Of a DNA stretch of 64,000 nt, positions 48,801 through 59,040 are shown in pieces. Within the stretch, counting starts at the first letter, position 1. Each line of letters begins with the position of its first letter. The notes beneath the pieces are model-generated. The model saw nothing but the letters and a program-made list of their open reading frames with translations. It was not told the origin of the DNA and did not search any database. This stretch comes from Fuerstiella sp. (GTDB lineage Bacteria > Planctomycetota > Planctomycetia > Planctomycetales > Planctomycetaceae), in NCBI GenBank assembly GCA_029245955.1, contig JAQWOH010000048.1, forward strand, positions 62,001-126,000. The letters are read 5' to 3'. Made by a program: the position numbers and the translations under genes.

Positions 48801-49364
48801 GTCGCAGCGTCGGATGGTGCCGACGAAGCGCGATTTGCCCGCATTCAGAATTTGATCCGGCGACTCCGCGACGAAGACCGATGGCGCAGCAAGGTTATTG
48901 ACGTACGTCGCTGGTACGACTTCGCGGCTCGTGAAATAGAAGATTTAACCGGCGAAGAACGCAGCTACTACGAAGACAGCACGGGTCAATCAGGTGGTGA
49001 AAAAGCCAAGCTGGCGTTTACCATTCTGGTGGCGGCAATCGCCTATCAGTACGACATAGAACCCGGCAACGACGACAGTGACCGCTTTCATTTTGTGGTC
49101 GTCGACGAAATGTTCAGCAAGATCGACGACCAGTATTCAGAGTACGCGCTGGAACTGTTCCGCAAATTCGGGCTGCAGCTGCTGATCGTGGCTCCGCTGG
49201 ATGCCAAGGCCCGGGTGACAGAACGTTATGTCGGGTGTTATCTGCTGGTCGCCAAGGACGAACAAAGCCACTCTCGAATACACTCGATGACTGCTCGGGA
49301 ATTTGAAGAACAGACATCGGACGCCGCCGCCTTACGAACGCTGCAGCGCAGGAAACCCAAGTAG
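45867..49364 (+). CDS. jetC: SMC-like ATPase, Wadjet JetC / MksB-like
   Basis: A 1,165-residue SMC/MukB-type ATPase. Walker A is G85-RNGSGKS in TTLLIGRNGSGKSTLVDAML, preceded by YRLHRLEAYNWGTFDS. Long coiled-coil stretches occupy about residues 280-450 and 670-800 (EEEREELEQGNDTVRVLRQR). A hinge-like segment lies between them. The ABC signature is QSGGEKAKLAFTILVAAIAY near 1037, and Walker B is FVVVDEMFSKIDDQYSEYALE near 1076. ATG at 45867 lies 6 bp after jetB; a second ATG at 45963 has the better ribosome-binding site (CCAGG) and drops a Pro-rich 32-residue leader. No JetD topoisomerase-like nuclease follows, so plasmid cleavage activity is uncertain. Confidence 0.88.
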   Translation: MEGSHFIPPDRPPPSPSAAGETTEPTNNSQVIMSQLLESTVITKPGYRLHRLEAYNWGTFDSTGDGHRGEVYSVEPQGDTTLLIGRNGSGKSTLVDAMLTLLVRPAVRNYNVAAGAKKRERDERTYIRGAFDRRSGAQETGVQVQYLRPGNAHYSVLLASFRNEGSGRSFTIAQVLYITSDGRAERIYCFDAQQRSITKDCSGLNKAELLQQLKNRGFRATRSFTEYHQWFRKATGVRRKAMDMLNQTVAVKDIQRLNEFIRDHMLEARAWEDTVDSLLTHFGQLSETHQTLVKVREQLKLLEPIEKDGLKWRDQAKGLRSSEKLLAATDAFFRQKVIDLFEPESAARQSELELIRSRKSELAVGIADVQTIIRRLENEIDNSGGDRLKEIPRLIELEQKDTGSKRIHSKRFHDALRESGIRDVAGDPESFQAILAELPVLKIHTSRQLMGVRAAYEEEVVRRGELRTQLMEVQEELAALQQRQSSLPRRLVDVRQQLCDTLGLPVRDVPFAAELISVQPDESQWESSIEMVLHNFSLSLLVPDGHYRSVSSYMNQNRVQDSRGFGQKIVYLRVRERQQRLDGSALDPDSLVRKLKLRDGHALLPWVRAELEDRFDYRCCSTIEEFQSIHGPAVTPGCHVRNRDHHVKDDRNRTVDPSRFVLGWDNSDKKRRLDESIQQLQLRLESVEECIRSGQAEGQTLRIRLSAIEEALTVQDFAQLDFMSHDTIIVRLEEEREELEQGNDTVRVLRQRLVEHQTDQQRLVVERDEAGVREGEIKSQLSDAQQLLATARHTLQQMSETGELADHIESFDALSDLLGGQLLTTNCFHQQEKDFRRAREMARDQLRGKVQPVQERLLKDMSRFLVKFPEEKSDLQPSTEYLDSFLGLLEGIREGDLPRHEQRFKERLNDKVTREIGLLNSELERERYAIEDKIDLLNQALMQLEYRPGTHMKLEARLVSDREISGFRNELHACLDDTVAASDGADEARFARIQNLIRRLRDEDRWRSKVIDVRRWYDFAAREIEDLTGEERSYYEDSTGQSGGEKAKLAFTILVAAIAYQYDIEPGNDDSDRFHFVVVDEMFSKIDDQYSEYALELFRKFGLQLLIVAPLDAKARVTERYVGCYLLVAKDEQSHSRIHSMTAREFEEQTSDAAALRTLQRRKPK

Positions 49365-49534
49365 CAGCATGTTGGCAGTGTTACCGTCATCACCAAAAAA
49401 AAACCGGGAATCGATGCGCACCGGCCCGCATTCTTGATGTTCAGTCCGGATATGTCCCGGCTTCGGAGTTCAACGACTTTCTGTTCACGCTTACAATTGT
49501 CAATTCGGCAGATCACAGCGTCCGGAGTGTTCAG

Positions 49535-50641
49535 ATGCGACAGCAGGACAATTTCTTGAAGTGCAGCACCGCCATCATCATCGCCTTTTCAGTGTCCGGG
49601 GTCGTGCCGGTGCGGGCCGGAACGCCGACGCAGGAATTGCCGACCTTTGACCGCTGGGACATGAACAAGGACGGTCAGCTTTCTCGAGACGAACTGCCGG
49701 TAAACGCACGACCGAATTTTGACAGAGTTGATACCGATAACAGCGGATTCATATCGCGCAAAGAAGATCGGGCGTTCCGAAACCGGAGTACACGACGGCG
49801 GCCACCAACTCCGAAGTTGCCTCCCGGCGTTCTGGTTGAGCGGGATCTCGAATACGTAAGAAACGGTCACGAACGACACCGACTGGACCTTTATCGGCCG
49901 GAAAAGGTGAGCGAAGCTCGGCCTGTCGTCGTCTGGATTCACGGGGGCGGCTGGCGCAACGGGAACAAGAACAACTGTCCGGCTGTACCTCTGGTGACTC
50001 GTGGTTTCGTTGTTGTCAGCATTAATTACCGCCTGAGCGGCCATGCCGTCTTTCCTGCGCAGATTCATGACTGCAAAGCTGCCATCCGGTGGCTGCGTGC
50101 CAACGCTGGGAAGTACGGAATTGATGGAGACCATGTTGGCGTGTGGGGTTCATCGGCAGGAGGCCATCTGGTCGCGTTGCTGGGGACGTCAGGAGATGTT
50201 GAGGACCTGGAAGGCGATGGTGGCAATGCGGATCAGACGAGTCGAGTGCAGGCTGTATGTGACTGGTTCGGCCCCACCAACCTGTTGCTGATGAACAAAC
50301 AGGCTGGCGAGTTCGGCACGATAGACCACGACGCAGCGAACAGTCCGGAATCGAAGCTGCTCGGAGGTCCGTTGCAGGAAAGTGTGGACAAGGCGAAGCG
50401 CGCGGGGCCGATCACCTACGTGACGTCGGATGATCCTCCGTTCCTGATCGTTCATGGTGATCGGGACCTGTTGGTTCACTGGCAGCAAAGTCAATTGCTG
50501 GCAGACTCATTAACGGCATCAAATTGTGATGTGACGTTGACCATCGTTCCCGGCGCAGGGCATGGCCGCTTCAGGGACCCAAAAATTACGGAAGCCGGTT
50601 TTCGTTTTTTCGAAAAAACTCTGCTGACTCGCGTTCCGTGA
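49535..50641 (+). CDS. Exported alpha/beta hydrolase (esterase/lipase family) with two EF-hands
   Basis: A 368-residue exported carboxylesterase-type enzyme. Residues 1-28 form a signal peptide (AIIIAFSVSGVVPVRAG). Two EF-hand loops follow: D42-MNKDGQLSRDE and D66-TDNSGFISRKE, separated by a short helix. The hydrolase domain has the oxyanion motif VWIHGGGWRNG (His136) and the nucleophile elbow GVWGSSAGGH, placing Ser207. Later FLIVHGDRDLLV (Asp) and GAGHGRFRD (His) complete the triad. The layout resembles the BD-FAE/carbohydrate-esterase-like group. Calcium would bind the EF-hands. It may deacetylate polysaccharides, but that is inference. Confidence 0.9.
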   Translation: MRQQDNFLKCSTAIIIAFSVSGVVPVRAGTPTQELPTFDRWDMNKDGQLSRDELPVNARPNFDRVDTDNSGFISRKEDRAFRNRSTRRRPPTPKLPPGVLVERDLEYVRNGHERHRLDLYRPEKVSEARPVVVWIHGGGWRNGNKNNCPAVPLVTRGFVVVSINYRLSGHAVFPAQIHDCKAAIRWLRANAGKYGIDGDHVGVWGSSAGGHLVALLGTSGDVEDLEGDGGNADQTSRVQAVCDWFGPTNLLLMNKQAGEFGTIDHDAANSPESKLLGGPLQESVDKAKRAGPITYVTSDDPPFLIVHGDRDLLVHWQQSQLLADSLTASNCDVTLTIVPGAGHGRFRDPKITEAGFRFFEKTLLTRVP

Positions 50642-50720
50642 TCAGAGGTGCCGGTGTCTTAAGAACGCCGAGGCTGTTTCGCAAACCGGCCAGGTTCCGT
50701 AGTTCACAGACTTTTTGCGA

Positions 50721-51656
50721 TCAACGGGGTACAGCAACCCGCTCACCGGGAAGAAAACGCTGATCAGTCAGGCGTTGGTGCCAATTACGATAACGACTGT
50801 CACTACGAAGATTCGTCATCCCCCCCGACGCCCGAAAGACACCCAGACCGGGAATTGACAGACTTGCGTGAGTCAGACCGATAGACGACAGGTTGTCAGC
50901 GGAATCCGGTTTTGCGCGACGATAAGAAAACCGGTACGTGGCACCGTCGATACTGAAGTCCTGTTTTCGCACCCTGCAACTCCAGTTTTCCAGTGTCGGA
51001 TACACGTCCGCCGTGTGGTTCCTGCGAACACTTCCCACCGGCAGATGTCTTTGACCAAACAGTTTAACACGAATGTAGCCATTCACAGGAACGACCTCAC
51101 CGACGATATTCAGCGGGCGGACCAATACACGCATGCCATCGAATGGTGCGTCGCGGTCCCAGTTGGCGGCGATCGCCGAAAACTCTAACGATGTCACGCG
51201 ACTTCGAACGCTGTCTGACCACGCCTGTTGTCCGACAACAGGCGCAGCGGCTGGGGTTGCGACGCTGACAAGGTGATTCGAACGCCTGTCCGAGTTCGTC
51301 ACGATCGAGTGACCGATTTCGGCCAGCGATTGAGGCCCTGTATCCAGTTGCGAATTCTTCAGGTAGTTCTTCAGCGCAGAGGAATTCAGGATTTCTTCGC
51401 CGGTATCTGCAGTCGCAACGTGGTCCCACGGGACGAAGCGGCGAATGAATATCCCGGCGGTCGAAGATCGCAGCGTCAGAAACTGATCGTCCGTTTCAGC
51501 GTCGGCGATGGATGTTACAGTGGAACCATCGGCAAAGGTAACGGTTAATGTGACAGGCGCACGCGGACCGGCAGATTCGCCACCGTGGACGGAGGAAAGC
51601 ACGGCCAAGGTGATCGTCAGCAGATGACTGACTGCAACAGAAGAAAGAGACGGCAT
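50721..51656 (-). CDS. Exported beta-rich protein of unknown function
   Basis: A 311-residue protein I cannot assign to a family. ATG at 51656 gives a signal peptide ([22 protein letters not shown]); the open frame continues 34 codons upstream without family-like sequence. Residues about 28-85 are beta-rich ([38 protein letters not shown]), resembling the SHD1/SH3-like modules of planctomycete exported proteins. A second beta region is about 170-300 ([39 protein letters not shown]). It contains a single Cys in the mature part (SCRVR). It is convergent with the esterase and divergent from uvrA. Confidence 0.72.
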   Translation of the reverse strand: MPSLSSVAVSHLLTITLAVLSSVHGGESAGPRAPVTLTVTFADGSTVTSIADAETDDQFLTLRSSTAGIFIRRFVPWDHVATADTGEEILNSSALKNYLKNSQLDTGPQSLAEIGHSIVTNSDRRSNHLVSVATPAAAPVVGQQAWSDSVRSRVTSLEFSAIAANWDRDAPFDGMRVLVRPLNIVGEVVPVNGYIRVKLFGQRHLPVGSVRRNHTADVYPTLENWSCRVRKQDFSIDGATYRFSYRRAKPDSADNLSSIGLTHASLSIPGLGVFRASGGMTNLRSDSRYRNWHQRLTDQRFLPGERVAVPR

Positions 51657-51898
51657 AACGTTGAAGAATAAACAGCACGTACGGCCAACCGTTAGGCTTT
51701 TCTGGAAAAACAAGCGGCCATTGCCAGCTGGCAGCGAACAGTGGTGTTCCAGCGTCATGCAGGTCAGTGCATGTGAACTGAATGCGACAAACCGTGGCTC
51801 GCGGTGATGACGACAGCGGCGGGGTTTCTATAATTCGCACGCCCGGTCTGCCGGGCTTCTGTTTCCGAAACGACTCCGGCTGCGGCTCGATACACGAC

Positions 51899-54800
51899 AT
51901 GTCTGAAACCGAGATTGTCATTCGCGGGGCTCGCGAACATAACCTGCGCAATATCAGTCTGTCCCTGCCGCGGAATAAACTGATCGTGATGACGGGAGTC
52001 AGCGGTTCCGGCAAAAGCTCGCTGGCGTTTGATACTCTGTATGCTGAAGGTCAGCGGCGGTATGTGGAATCTCTGTCGACCTATGCCCGGCAGTTTCTGG
52101 GACAGCTGCCCAAGCCCAATGTCGATTCCATTGCCGGGCTGGCACCGTCGATTTCCATTCAGCAGAAATCAACCAGCCGGAACCCTCGCAGCACCGTCGG
52201 CACGATCACCGAGATATTCGACTATCTGCGCGTGCTGTTCGCTAGAGTGGGTCAGGGGTACTGTTACGTCTCAGGCAAGCCCATCAGGGCTCAATCGGCC
52301 GATTCGATTGTTGAAAGCATCGCTCGGCAGCCGGATGGAACGCGGTGTTTGATTCTCGCCCCGATTGTGCAGAATCAAAAAGGCGAGTTTAAAGATCTGT
52401 TCGAGGATCTGTTGAAACGCGGCCATCTGCGAGCTCGCGTGGATGGCGAAGTGATTTCGCTGGATGCTGACCTGAAACTTCGCCGCCACCACAAGCACAA
52501 CATTGAAGTCGTGGTCGATCGGCTGGTCGCAGGTTCAGGCAGTCGAAGCCGCCTGGCGGAAGCCATTGAACAGGCGCTGAAACTGGCGGATGGCAGACTG
52601 ATCTGTGCGACGGAGAGACCAGAGACGGGTGTGGAGAGTCCGGGGAAGAAGGTGAAGTCGGGCGGCGGCAGGCCGAAGCCTGCTTCTGCTGCAGACTCCG
52701 GGCTTCTGACCCGGGACATTCTCTACAGTGCGAACTATGCCTGTGCGGAAAGTGGCATGAGCTACGAACCGCCGTCGCCCCAGCTGTTCAGCTTTAACAG
52801 TCCACTGGGCATGTGTCATGACTGCCATGGGCTGGGGATGAGACACGGGTTCGGTCCGTCGGCGATTGTGGTTGATGAGAAGAAATCGATTCGAAACGGG
52901 GCACTCCTGTTTCTGCCGTCACTGAAGAAGATCGGTCGGTGGCCCCGGCATATCCTGGTCAGCGCCGCAGAAGCGATTGAGAAGATCGTTGGCATGGAAG
53001 CTGACACGCTGTTGAAGATGAAGTGGATCGACCTGCCCGCAGAAGCGCAACAGCTGTGGCTGGAAGGGACCGGCGACCGGCATATCACGTTCAGCTGGAG
53101 AACTCGCGGCGGTGTTTATAAGCATGGTGGCACCTGGGAGGGCTGGACTAATCGGCTGCTGGAGAACTACCGCACGACCAAGAACCCGATGCAGCGTCGA
53201 GCCATGGAAAAGCATCTGGAAGTCGTGCCATGTCCGTCGTGTGACGGCGAGCGACTGAACAGGCAGGCTCGCAATGTGCGTATCACCAGCAGCAACAATC
53301 GCTTAAAGAAACGCGGTCTGCCGATGGAGATGAGTCTGCCGCAGGTATGCGCGCTCAGCATAGAGGAAGCCGCGGAATTCTTCAAATCGCTGAAGCTGGA
53401 TGCCACGGGGCAGATGATAGCCGAAGAAGCGTTGAAGGAAATTCGCGGACGGCTTGGCTTTTTGCTGCAGTGCGGGTTGCATTATCTGACGCTGGAACGA
53501 TCGGCGCCGACTTTGTCCGGCGGAGAATCGCAGCGAATCCGCCTGGCCGGGCAGATCGGATGCGGACTCGTCGGTGTGGTCTATATTCTGGATGAACCGT
53601 CAATCGGTCTGCATCCGCGTGACAACGTCATGCTGCTGGACAGTCTGAAGCATCTCCGCGATCAGGGCAACACCGTGATCGTGGTAGAGCACGATGAAGA
53701 GACCATGCGCGCGGCTGACCACATCGTGGATTTTGGTCCGGGCCCCGGCGTTCGCGGTGGTGAACTGGTGGTGGAGGGTTCTGTCAGGGAACTGCTGAAG
53801 AACAAACGCAGTGTCACCGGCCAGTACCTTAGCGGCCGAAAAGAAATCGAGGTTCCGAAGGAACGTCGCTCTGGTGGCAAAGACGCCATCGTCCTGAAAA
53901 ACGCACGACACAACAACCTGCAGGGCTGCGACATTCGTTTTCCGCTGGGTTGTTTTATCTGCGTGACCGGTGTCAGCGGCAGCGGCAAGAGTTCTGTCAC
54001 CAACGACATTCTGTGGCAGGTGCTGAACCGTGACGTCAACAAAGGCAAAGGTGAACCGGGTAAGCATGACCGCGTCAACGGTCTGACGAAGATCGACAAG
54101 GCGATCGATATCGACCAGTCGCCCATCGGTCGAACGCCGCGCAGTAACCCGGCCACGTACGTCAAGGTGTTTGACGAAATCCGCAAGTTGTTCACCGTTC
54201 TGCCGCAGTCAAAGATGCGAGGCTACAAGCCGGGAAGATTCAGTTTCAATGTCCCCGGCGGCCGCTGCGAAGCGTGCGAGGGGCACGGCGCGACAAAGCT
54301 GGCAATGGATTTTCTGGCAGACATCTGGATGCCGTGCGACGTATGTGATGGTCGCCGCTTCAGTCATGAAACCCTGGAAGTAAAATACAAGGATCACAAT
54401 GTAGCGGAAATCCTGAACATGGAGATTCGCGATGCGCTTGAGCTGTTTGAGAACGTACCGAAAATCAGACAGCTGCTGCAAACGCTGGTGGACGTGGGGC
54501 TGGACTACATGCAGCTCGGTCAGCCATCACCGACTTTGTCCGGCGGTGAGGCTCAGCGGATCAAGCTGGCTCGCGAACTTGGGAAGCGTTCGACGGGGAA
54601 GACTCTGTATCTGCTGGATGAACCGACGACCGGACTGCACTTTGCAGACGTTCATAAGCTGTTGGAAGTGTTGCACGGTTTCGTCGAACGCGGCAATACG
54701 GTTGTCGTTGTCGAGCACAATCTGGATGTTATCAAAACCGCGGACTGGGTCATCGATCTGGGTCCGGAAGGTGGGGCGGGTGGCGGTACGATTGTTTGTG

Positions 54801-57800
54801 AGGGGACTCCGGAAGATATCGCGAAGTGTAAGCATTCTTACACGGGATCAGCCCTGCGGAATGTTCTGCCGGGACTCAAGGTTCGAGCGAACAGGAAGAT
54901 TGGACGGGCCGCCGGGACGAAAGCCGATCCGTTTATTTTCAGTCGACGGATCAAGATCACCGGGGCTGCTCAGCATAATCTGCAGCGGCTGAATCTGGAG
55001 GTACCGCGGGGCCGGATGAGCGTCTTCTGCGGCCCCAGTGGCAGCGGAAAATCATCGCTGGCGATGGATACGCTGTATGCGGAAGGACAACGACGTTATG
55101 TCGAAAGTCTGTCCGCGTACGCCCGACAGTTTCTGGGACAGATGCCCAAGCCGAAGGTCGACAGTATTCAGGGCCTGAGTCCCGCAATCGCCATTGAACA
55201 AAAGACCGTTGGCGCCACACCTCGATCGACGGTCGGCACCGTGACGGAAATCTACGACTACCTGCGCGTGCTTTATGCTCGGCTCGGAATCGTTCACTGC
55301 CCGTCATGCGGTCTGGAAGCTCAGAAGCAGACGACCGATGAAATCGTGGAGTCGATTCTGAAGCTGCCAGCCAAGTCTCGTTTGCTGTTACTGGCCCCAA
55401 TTACGGTTGATCGGCAGACGCCGTATGAAACGGTCTTCGAGCGGATGCAGAGAAATGGGTTTGCCCGCGTTCGCATTGACGGCAATACCTGTCCGCTGGA
55501 TGAGACGCCGGATCTGGATCACCGCCGCGAGCACGAAGTGGAAATTGTCGTTGATCGAGTGGTTGTGGATCGCAGACAGCGGGGGCGGTTAACAGATTCA
55601 GTGGAAGCAGCCCTGGATCTGGGCAAAGGTGTGCTGCGCGTCGTTGTGGCGGACAAAGAAGTCGAGGAAGCTGACTGGGAAGATCACGTCTTCAGTCTGC
55701 ACCTGTCGTGTCTTGACTGTGGCTACTCCTACGATCACCCGACACCGCAGCAGTTCAGTTTTAACAGCCCGCTGGGGTGGTGCTGGTCGTGCGAAGGACT
55801 GGGAACAGAGTACGGGGCGAATCAGTCGTTATTGGTGACCAGTCCCGAGCGTTCGCTGTTGGACGGAGCAATCGGAGCCTGGCCGAACCCCGGAACTGAC
55901 ACTCAGTTTGGCATAATGCTGAACGCCATCAGCGAGAAATTTGATATACCGCTGGATCAGCCGTGGTATCTGTTGTCGGCGGAGCAGCAGCGAGTAATTC
56001 TATACGGGAAAGACGATACGTGGATAGAGGTGAACAACAAACAACGGAAGGCAGAGGACGCTGCTGCTGCCGCCGCTGATTCGCAGCCTCAGATGCCACG
56101 GTTTCGTTTTCGATATCGCGGCTTGTTTCCAACCATTGAACTGGCTGCGCGGTTGTCATATTCGCACCGACGATCACTGATGGAAATGGCGGGAGAAAAG
56201 GACTGCAGTGTTTGCAACGGGACTCGGCTGCAGGAAGTCACGGCCAGTGTTCGGTTGAAGAAAACCACACTGCCTCAGTTATGCCGAATGCCGCTGTTGA
56301 GCGCGCTGGAGTTTCTGAAATCTCTGAAGCTCACGAAAGCTCAGAAACAGATAGGCGGGGACCTGCTGAACGAATCGGTCCATCGACTGAAGTTTCTGGT
56401 GGACGTTGGTCTGGATTATCTGACCCTGGAGCGGTCGATGCCCACGCTGTCGGGTGGCGAGTCACAACGTATTCGCCTGGCCGGTCAGGTCGGCCGTTCC
56501 CTGACGGGCGTGTTGTATGTTCTGGACGAACCGACGATCGGTCTTCATCCTCGCGACAACGGGCGACTGCTTGCGGCGCTGCAGCGGCTGCGGGATCTGG
56601 GCAATACCGTATTGCTGGTTGAGCATGACCGAGAGGTGCTGCAGGCTGCAGACCGGCTGTTTGACTTTGGTCCTGGCGCGGGGCGATTGGGCGGCACCGT
56701 GGTTGCCGAAGGCACACCAAAGCAGCTGGGCCGCCAGGCTAAGAAATCTCTGACGGGGGGATACTTAAGTGGTAAACAGGGGATCCCGGTGCCGGAACAA
56801 CGGCGGATGTCTGCGCAAGTCGCAGCTGTGGGGGGCCGCGAAAGCAATGTCACCGCGACTGAAGATCACTCGACTGGTGCGGTTGACTGGCTGCAGCTGC
56901 TTGGTGCGACTCAGCATAATTTGCGCAGCGTCGATCTGCGAATTCCGCTGGGCACGATGACGTGTATCACCGGTGTCAGCGGCAGCGGAAAAAGCTCGCT
57001 GATCATGAATACTCTGGCCCGAGCAGTGGCCAGGAAGCTGAATCTGGCGACGGATGCGCCCGGCCCGCACAAAGATCTGCGGGGCATCGAACATCTGTCG
57101 AAAATCGTCGTCGTTGATCAAAACCCAATTGGGAATACGCCCGCGTCCAATCCGGCAACCTACACCGGCCTGTTCGATCATATTCGAGAGCTGTTCGCCA
57201 AAATGCCGGACTCCAGAGTTCGCGGCTACGGCCCGGGACGATTCAGCTTCAATCGAGCGGGCGGGCGCTGCGACGACTGTGAAGGTATGGGACAACGGAA
57301 GATCGAAATGCATTTCCTGCCGGATGTGTGGGTCGAATGCACAACGTGTCGAGGTAAACGTTACAACAATGAAACGCTGAACGTGAAGTTCAACGATCAC
57401 AGCATCGCCGGCGTGCTGGAAATGCCCGTAGAAAAAGCGCTGGACGTGTTTTCGAACGTACCGAAGATCCGCGCACCGCTGGCAACATTGAACGCCATCG
57501 GACTGGGATATCTGACACTCGGTCAGTCGGCGCCGACTCTGTCCGGCGGAGAGGCCCAGCGCATCAAGCTGGCGGCAGAACTGGCCAGGCCGAACAAAGG
57601 AAGAACACTTTATCTGCTGGACGAACCTACAACCGGACTGCACTTCGATGACATCGCCAAGCTGCTGGCAGTTCTGAACAGTCTTGTGGAACAGGGCAAT
57701 ACTGTTGTCGTCATCGAACACAATCTGGATGTCGTCAAGATGGCCGACTGGATTGTTGACATGGGACCCGAAGCCGGGGCCGGTGGTGGACAGATTGTGG

Positions 57801-58939
57801 CGGAAGGTACACCGGAAGATGTGGTGAGGTATGCTGGTGCGGCGAGGCCTGTGAATGGCCGTCGGGGTAAACGATCGGCAAAAGTAAGGGATGCGGTGCA
57901 GCGGTCATGGACGGGCGAACTTTTGGGCCCGGTGCTGTCAGAGTCGAAAAGAGGCCGTATCGAGGTCTTTGATGTGGCGGGCGCGGCAAAGAAGCGAACG
58001 GGCGACGTCACGGCCGATCAACTAGGTAAATCGGCGCAGTTACCGTGGGAGGCTGACGGGCAGCGCTGGCATACGAAGGAGTGTCTGAGTCATGACGGGC
58101 AACGATGTCGCTGGGGAGGAGATGCTCTGCAGTTTGTTGTCGACCTGCTGGCGCAGGAAAAACGTCTAGCGCCGGTCAACTGGAATCATCGTTCAACAGT
58201 CGAAGTTAAAGCTGCCGGCGGTCTCGGCTGGTTGCTGCATGCCCGCACCGGCCATGAATGGATGCTGTCGCTGTGCTTTCGAGTCAGAAAGCATACCTTT
58301 GATGTGAAGTCGCTGGATGTGGCGCTGGGACTGACACCCATCGACGATGTCGAAGAGATCCAGTACTACAGCCAGTCACCACGAGTGAACGTTCGAAATA
58401 TGAAGACACCATGGCAGGAAGTGACGATTAAGGTCTGGAAGAAGGAAGAAATTGATAATCCAGCCTTCAAGTTATTCCTGCAGGAGGCTGTTGCGGCCCA
58501 TTTGAGCCAGGCAACGAAAGAAAAAGCGAACCCGGACGACTTGATGCCCTGGAAACAACTTGGTCGGAAATGGCATTTGATGAAGAAGGGCCTGCCGAAG
58601 AAGCCCGGATGGGACTTCAGGACGATCGAGAAGCTGCTACCGGTTGTTGAGAGCGCTTTCAAAGACTGCAACGTTGACCACGGTGTTCGCAGCAAAATAA
58701 ACTGGAAGGACAAGGACAGCGGCCATCCAACCGTGGAGTTGCACACCAAGCGCAAAGACGGAGTTGATCTGGTTGTGTATGTGCCTCAGGATTCCGTCAC
58801 AATCGGAGCGATCGCGGGCTTTGGTGCCGAACAGGAAGTCAAACTGTACCGTGATGGGCGGGATCGTGTACGAATTCGATTTGAATCCCCGAGCGAAGTG
58901 TCAGCGAAGCTTGGGAAGTGGCTCCGCGGCCAGAGCTGA
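51899..58939 (+). CDS. uvrA: Tandem double-length UvrA (excinuclease ABC subunit A) with C-terminal extension
   Basis: A 2,346-residue fusion of two UvrA copies in one chain. ATG at 51899 is the family start ([18 protein letters not shown]); 39 codons upstream are atypical. Four P-loops are intact: G33-VSGSGKS (copy 1 NBD1), about 690 (NBD2), about 1045 (GPSGSGKSS) and about 1691. Four signatures are seen ([62 protein letters not shown]), as well as four DEP-T/S-x-GLH Walker B loops. In copy 1 the first zinc ligand pair is C282-AES (Cys lost), while copy 2 keeps C1271-LDC. Zinc modules CEACEGHG and CDDCEGMG remain. After about 2005 an extra 340 residues contain two similar modules. It would recognise bulky DNA damage for nucleotide excision repair. 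Confidence 0.93.
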   Translation: MSETEIVIRGAREHNLRNISLSLPRNKLIVMTGVSGSGKSSLAFDTLYAEGQRRYVESLSTYARQFLGQLPKPNVDSIAGLAPSISIQQKSTSRNPRSTVGTITEIFDYLRVLFARVGQGYCYVSGKPIRAQSADSIVESIARQPDGTRCLILAPIVQNQKGEFKDLFEDLLKRGHLRARVDGEVISLDADLKLRRHHKHNIEVVVDRLVAGSGSRSRLAEAIEQALKLADGRLICATERPETGVESPGKKVKSGGGRPKPASAADSGLLTRDILYSANYACAESGMSYEPPSPQLFSFNSPLGMCHDCHGLGMRHGFGPSAIVVDEKKSIRNGALLFLPSLKKIGRWPRHILVSAAEAIEKIVGMEADTLLKMKWIDLPAEAQQLWLEGTGDRHITFSWRTRGGVYKHGGTWEGWTNRLLENYRTTKNPMQRRAMEKHLEVVPCPSCDGERLNRQARNVRITSSNNRLKKRGLPMEMSLPQVCALSIEEAAEFFKSLKLDATGQMIAEEALKEIRGRLGFLLQCGLHYLTLERSAPTLSGGESQRIRLAGQIGCGLVGVVYILDEPSIGLHPRDNVMLLDSLKHLRDQGNTVIVVEHDEETMRAADHIVDFGPGPGVRGGELVVEGSVRELLKNKRSVTGQYLSGRKEIEVPKERRSGGKDAIVLKNARHNNLQGCDIRFPLGCFICVTGVSGSGKSSVTNDILWQVLNRDVNKGKGEPGKHDRVNGLTKIDKAIDIDQSPIGRTPRSNPATYVKVFDEIRKLFTVLPQSKMRGYKPGRFSFNVPGGRCEACEGHGATKLAMDFLADIWMPCDVCDGRRFSHETLEVKYKDHNVAEILNMEIRDALELFENVPKIRQLLQTLVDVGLDYMQLGQPSPTLSGGEAQRIKLARELGKRSTGKTLYLLDEPTTGLHFADVHKLLEVLHGFVERGNTVVVVEHNLDVIKTADWVIDLGPEGGAGGGTIVCEGTPEDIAKCKHSYTGSALRNVLPGLKVRANRKIGRAAGTKADPFIFSRRIKITGAAQHNLQRLNLEVPRGRMSVFCGPSGSGKSSLAMDTLYAEGQRRYVESLSAYARQFLGQMPKPKVDSIQGLSPAIAIEQKTVGATPRSTVGTVTEIYDYLRVLYARLGIVHCPSCGLEAQKQTTDEIVESILKLPAKSRLLLLAPITVDRQTPYETVFERMQRNGFARVRIDGNTCPLDETPDLDHRREHEVEIVVDRVVVDRRQRGRLTDSVEAALDLGKGVLRVVVADKEVEEADWEDHVFSLHLSCLDCGYSYDHPTPQQFSFNSPLGWCWSCEGLGTEYGANQSLLVTSPERSLLDGAIGAWPNPGTDTQFGIMLNAISEKFDIPLDQPWYLLSAEQQRVILYGKDDTWIEVNNKQRKAEDAAAAAADSQPQMPRFRFRYRGLFPTIELAARLSYSHRRSLMEMAGEKDCSVCNGTRLQEVTASVRLKKTTLPQLCRMPLLSALEFLKSLKLTKAQKQIGGDLLNESVHRLKFLVDVGLDYLTLERSMPTLSGGESQRIRLAGQVGRSLTGVLYVLDEPTIGLHPRDNGRLLAALQRLRDLGNTVLLVEHDREVLQAADRLFDFGPGAGRLGGTVVAEGTPKQLGRQAKKSLTGGYLSGKQGIPVPEQRRMSAQVAAVGGRESNVTATEDHSTGAVDWLQLLGATQHNLRSVDLRIPLGTMTCITGVSGSGKSSLIMNTLARAVARKLNLATDAPGPHKDLRGIEHLSKIVVVDQNPIGNTPASNPATYTGLFDHIRELFAKMPDSRVRGYGPGRFSFNRAGGRCDDCEGMGQRKIEMHFLPDVWVECTTCRGKRYNNETLNVKFNDHSIAGVLEMPVEKALDVFSNVPKIRAPLATLNAIGLGYLTLGQSAPTLSGGEAQRIKLAAELARPNKGRTLYLLDEPTTGLHFDDIAKLLAVLNSLVEQGNTVVVIEHNLDVVKMADWIVDMGPEAGAGGGQIVAEGTPEDVVRYAGAARPVNGRRGKRSAKVRDAVQRSWTGELLGPVLSESKRGRIEVFDVAGAAKKRTGDVTADQLGKSAQLPWEADGQRWHTKECLSHDGQRCRWGGDALQFVVDLLAQEKRLAPVNWNHRSTVEVKAAGGLGWLLHARTGHEWMLSLCFRVRKHTFDVKSLDVALGLTPIDDVEEIQYYSQSPRVNVRNMKTPWQEVTIKVWKKEEIDNPAFKLFLQEAVAAHLSQATKEKANPDDLMPWKQLGRKWHLMKKGLPKKPGWDFRTIEKLLPVVESAFKDCNVDHGVRSKINWKDKDSGHPTVELHTKRKDGVDLVVYVPQDSVTIGAIAGFGAEQEVKLYRDGRDRVRIRFESPSEVSAKLGKWLRGQS

Positions 58940-58960
58940 ATCGGCCAGGCTGCGTGAAAC

Positions 58961-58993
58961 GCGGCATCGACGCGGCATCGACGCGGCATCGAC
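58961..58993. repeat. 11-bp tandem repeat, three copies
   Basis: GCGGCATCGAC occurs three times head to tail, 22 bp after the uvrA stop. It is a small GC-rich tandem repeat in the gap between convergent genes. Confidence 0.7.
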
Positions 58994-59005
58994 GGGGCGT
59001 TGCGG

Positions 59006-59037
59006 GGAACAGGCAGGCGAAACAGTATGCCTGTTCC
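59006..59037. terminator. Hairpin between convergent uvrA and ftsH
   Basis: Perfect 10-bp stem GGAACAGGCA/TGCCTGTTCC with a 12-nt loop, ending 3 bp before the ftsH stop codon. It has no long T-run. It probably serves both transcripts. Confidence 0.5.
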
Positions 59038-59040
59038 GAT

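Noticed and set aside
49365..49534. A missing jetD in the gap after jetC
   Set aside because: The gap is only 170 bp and the next gene is an EF-hand esterase, so no jetD or remnant of one is present here.
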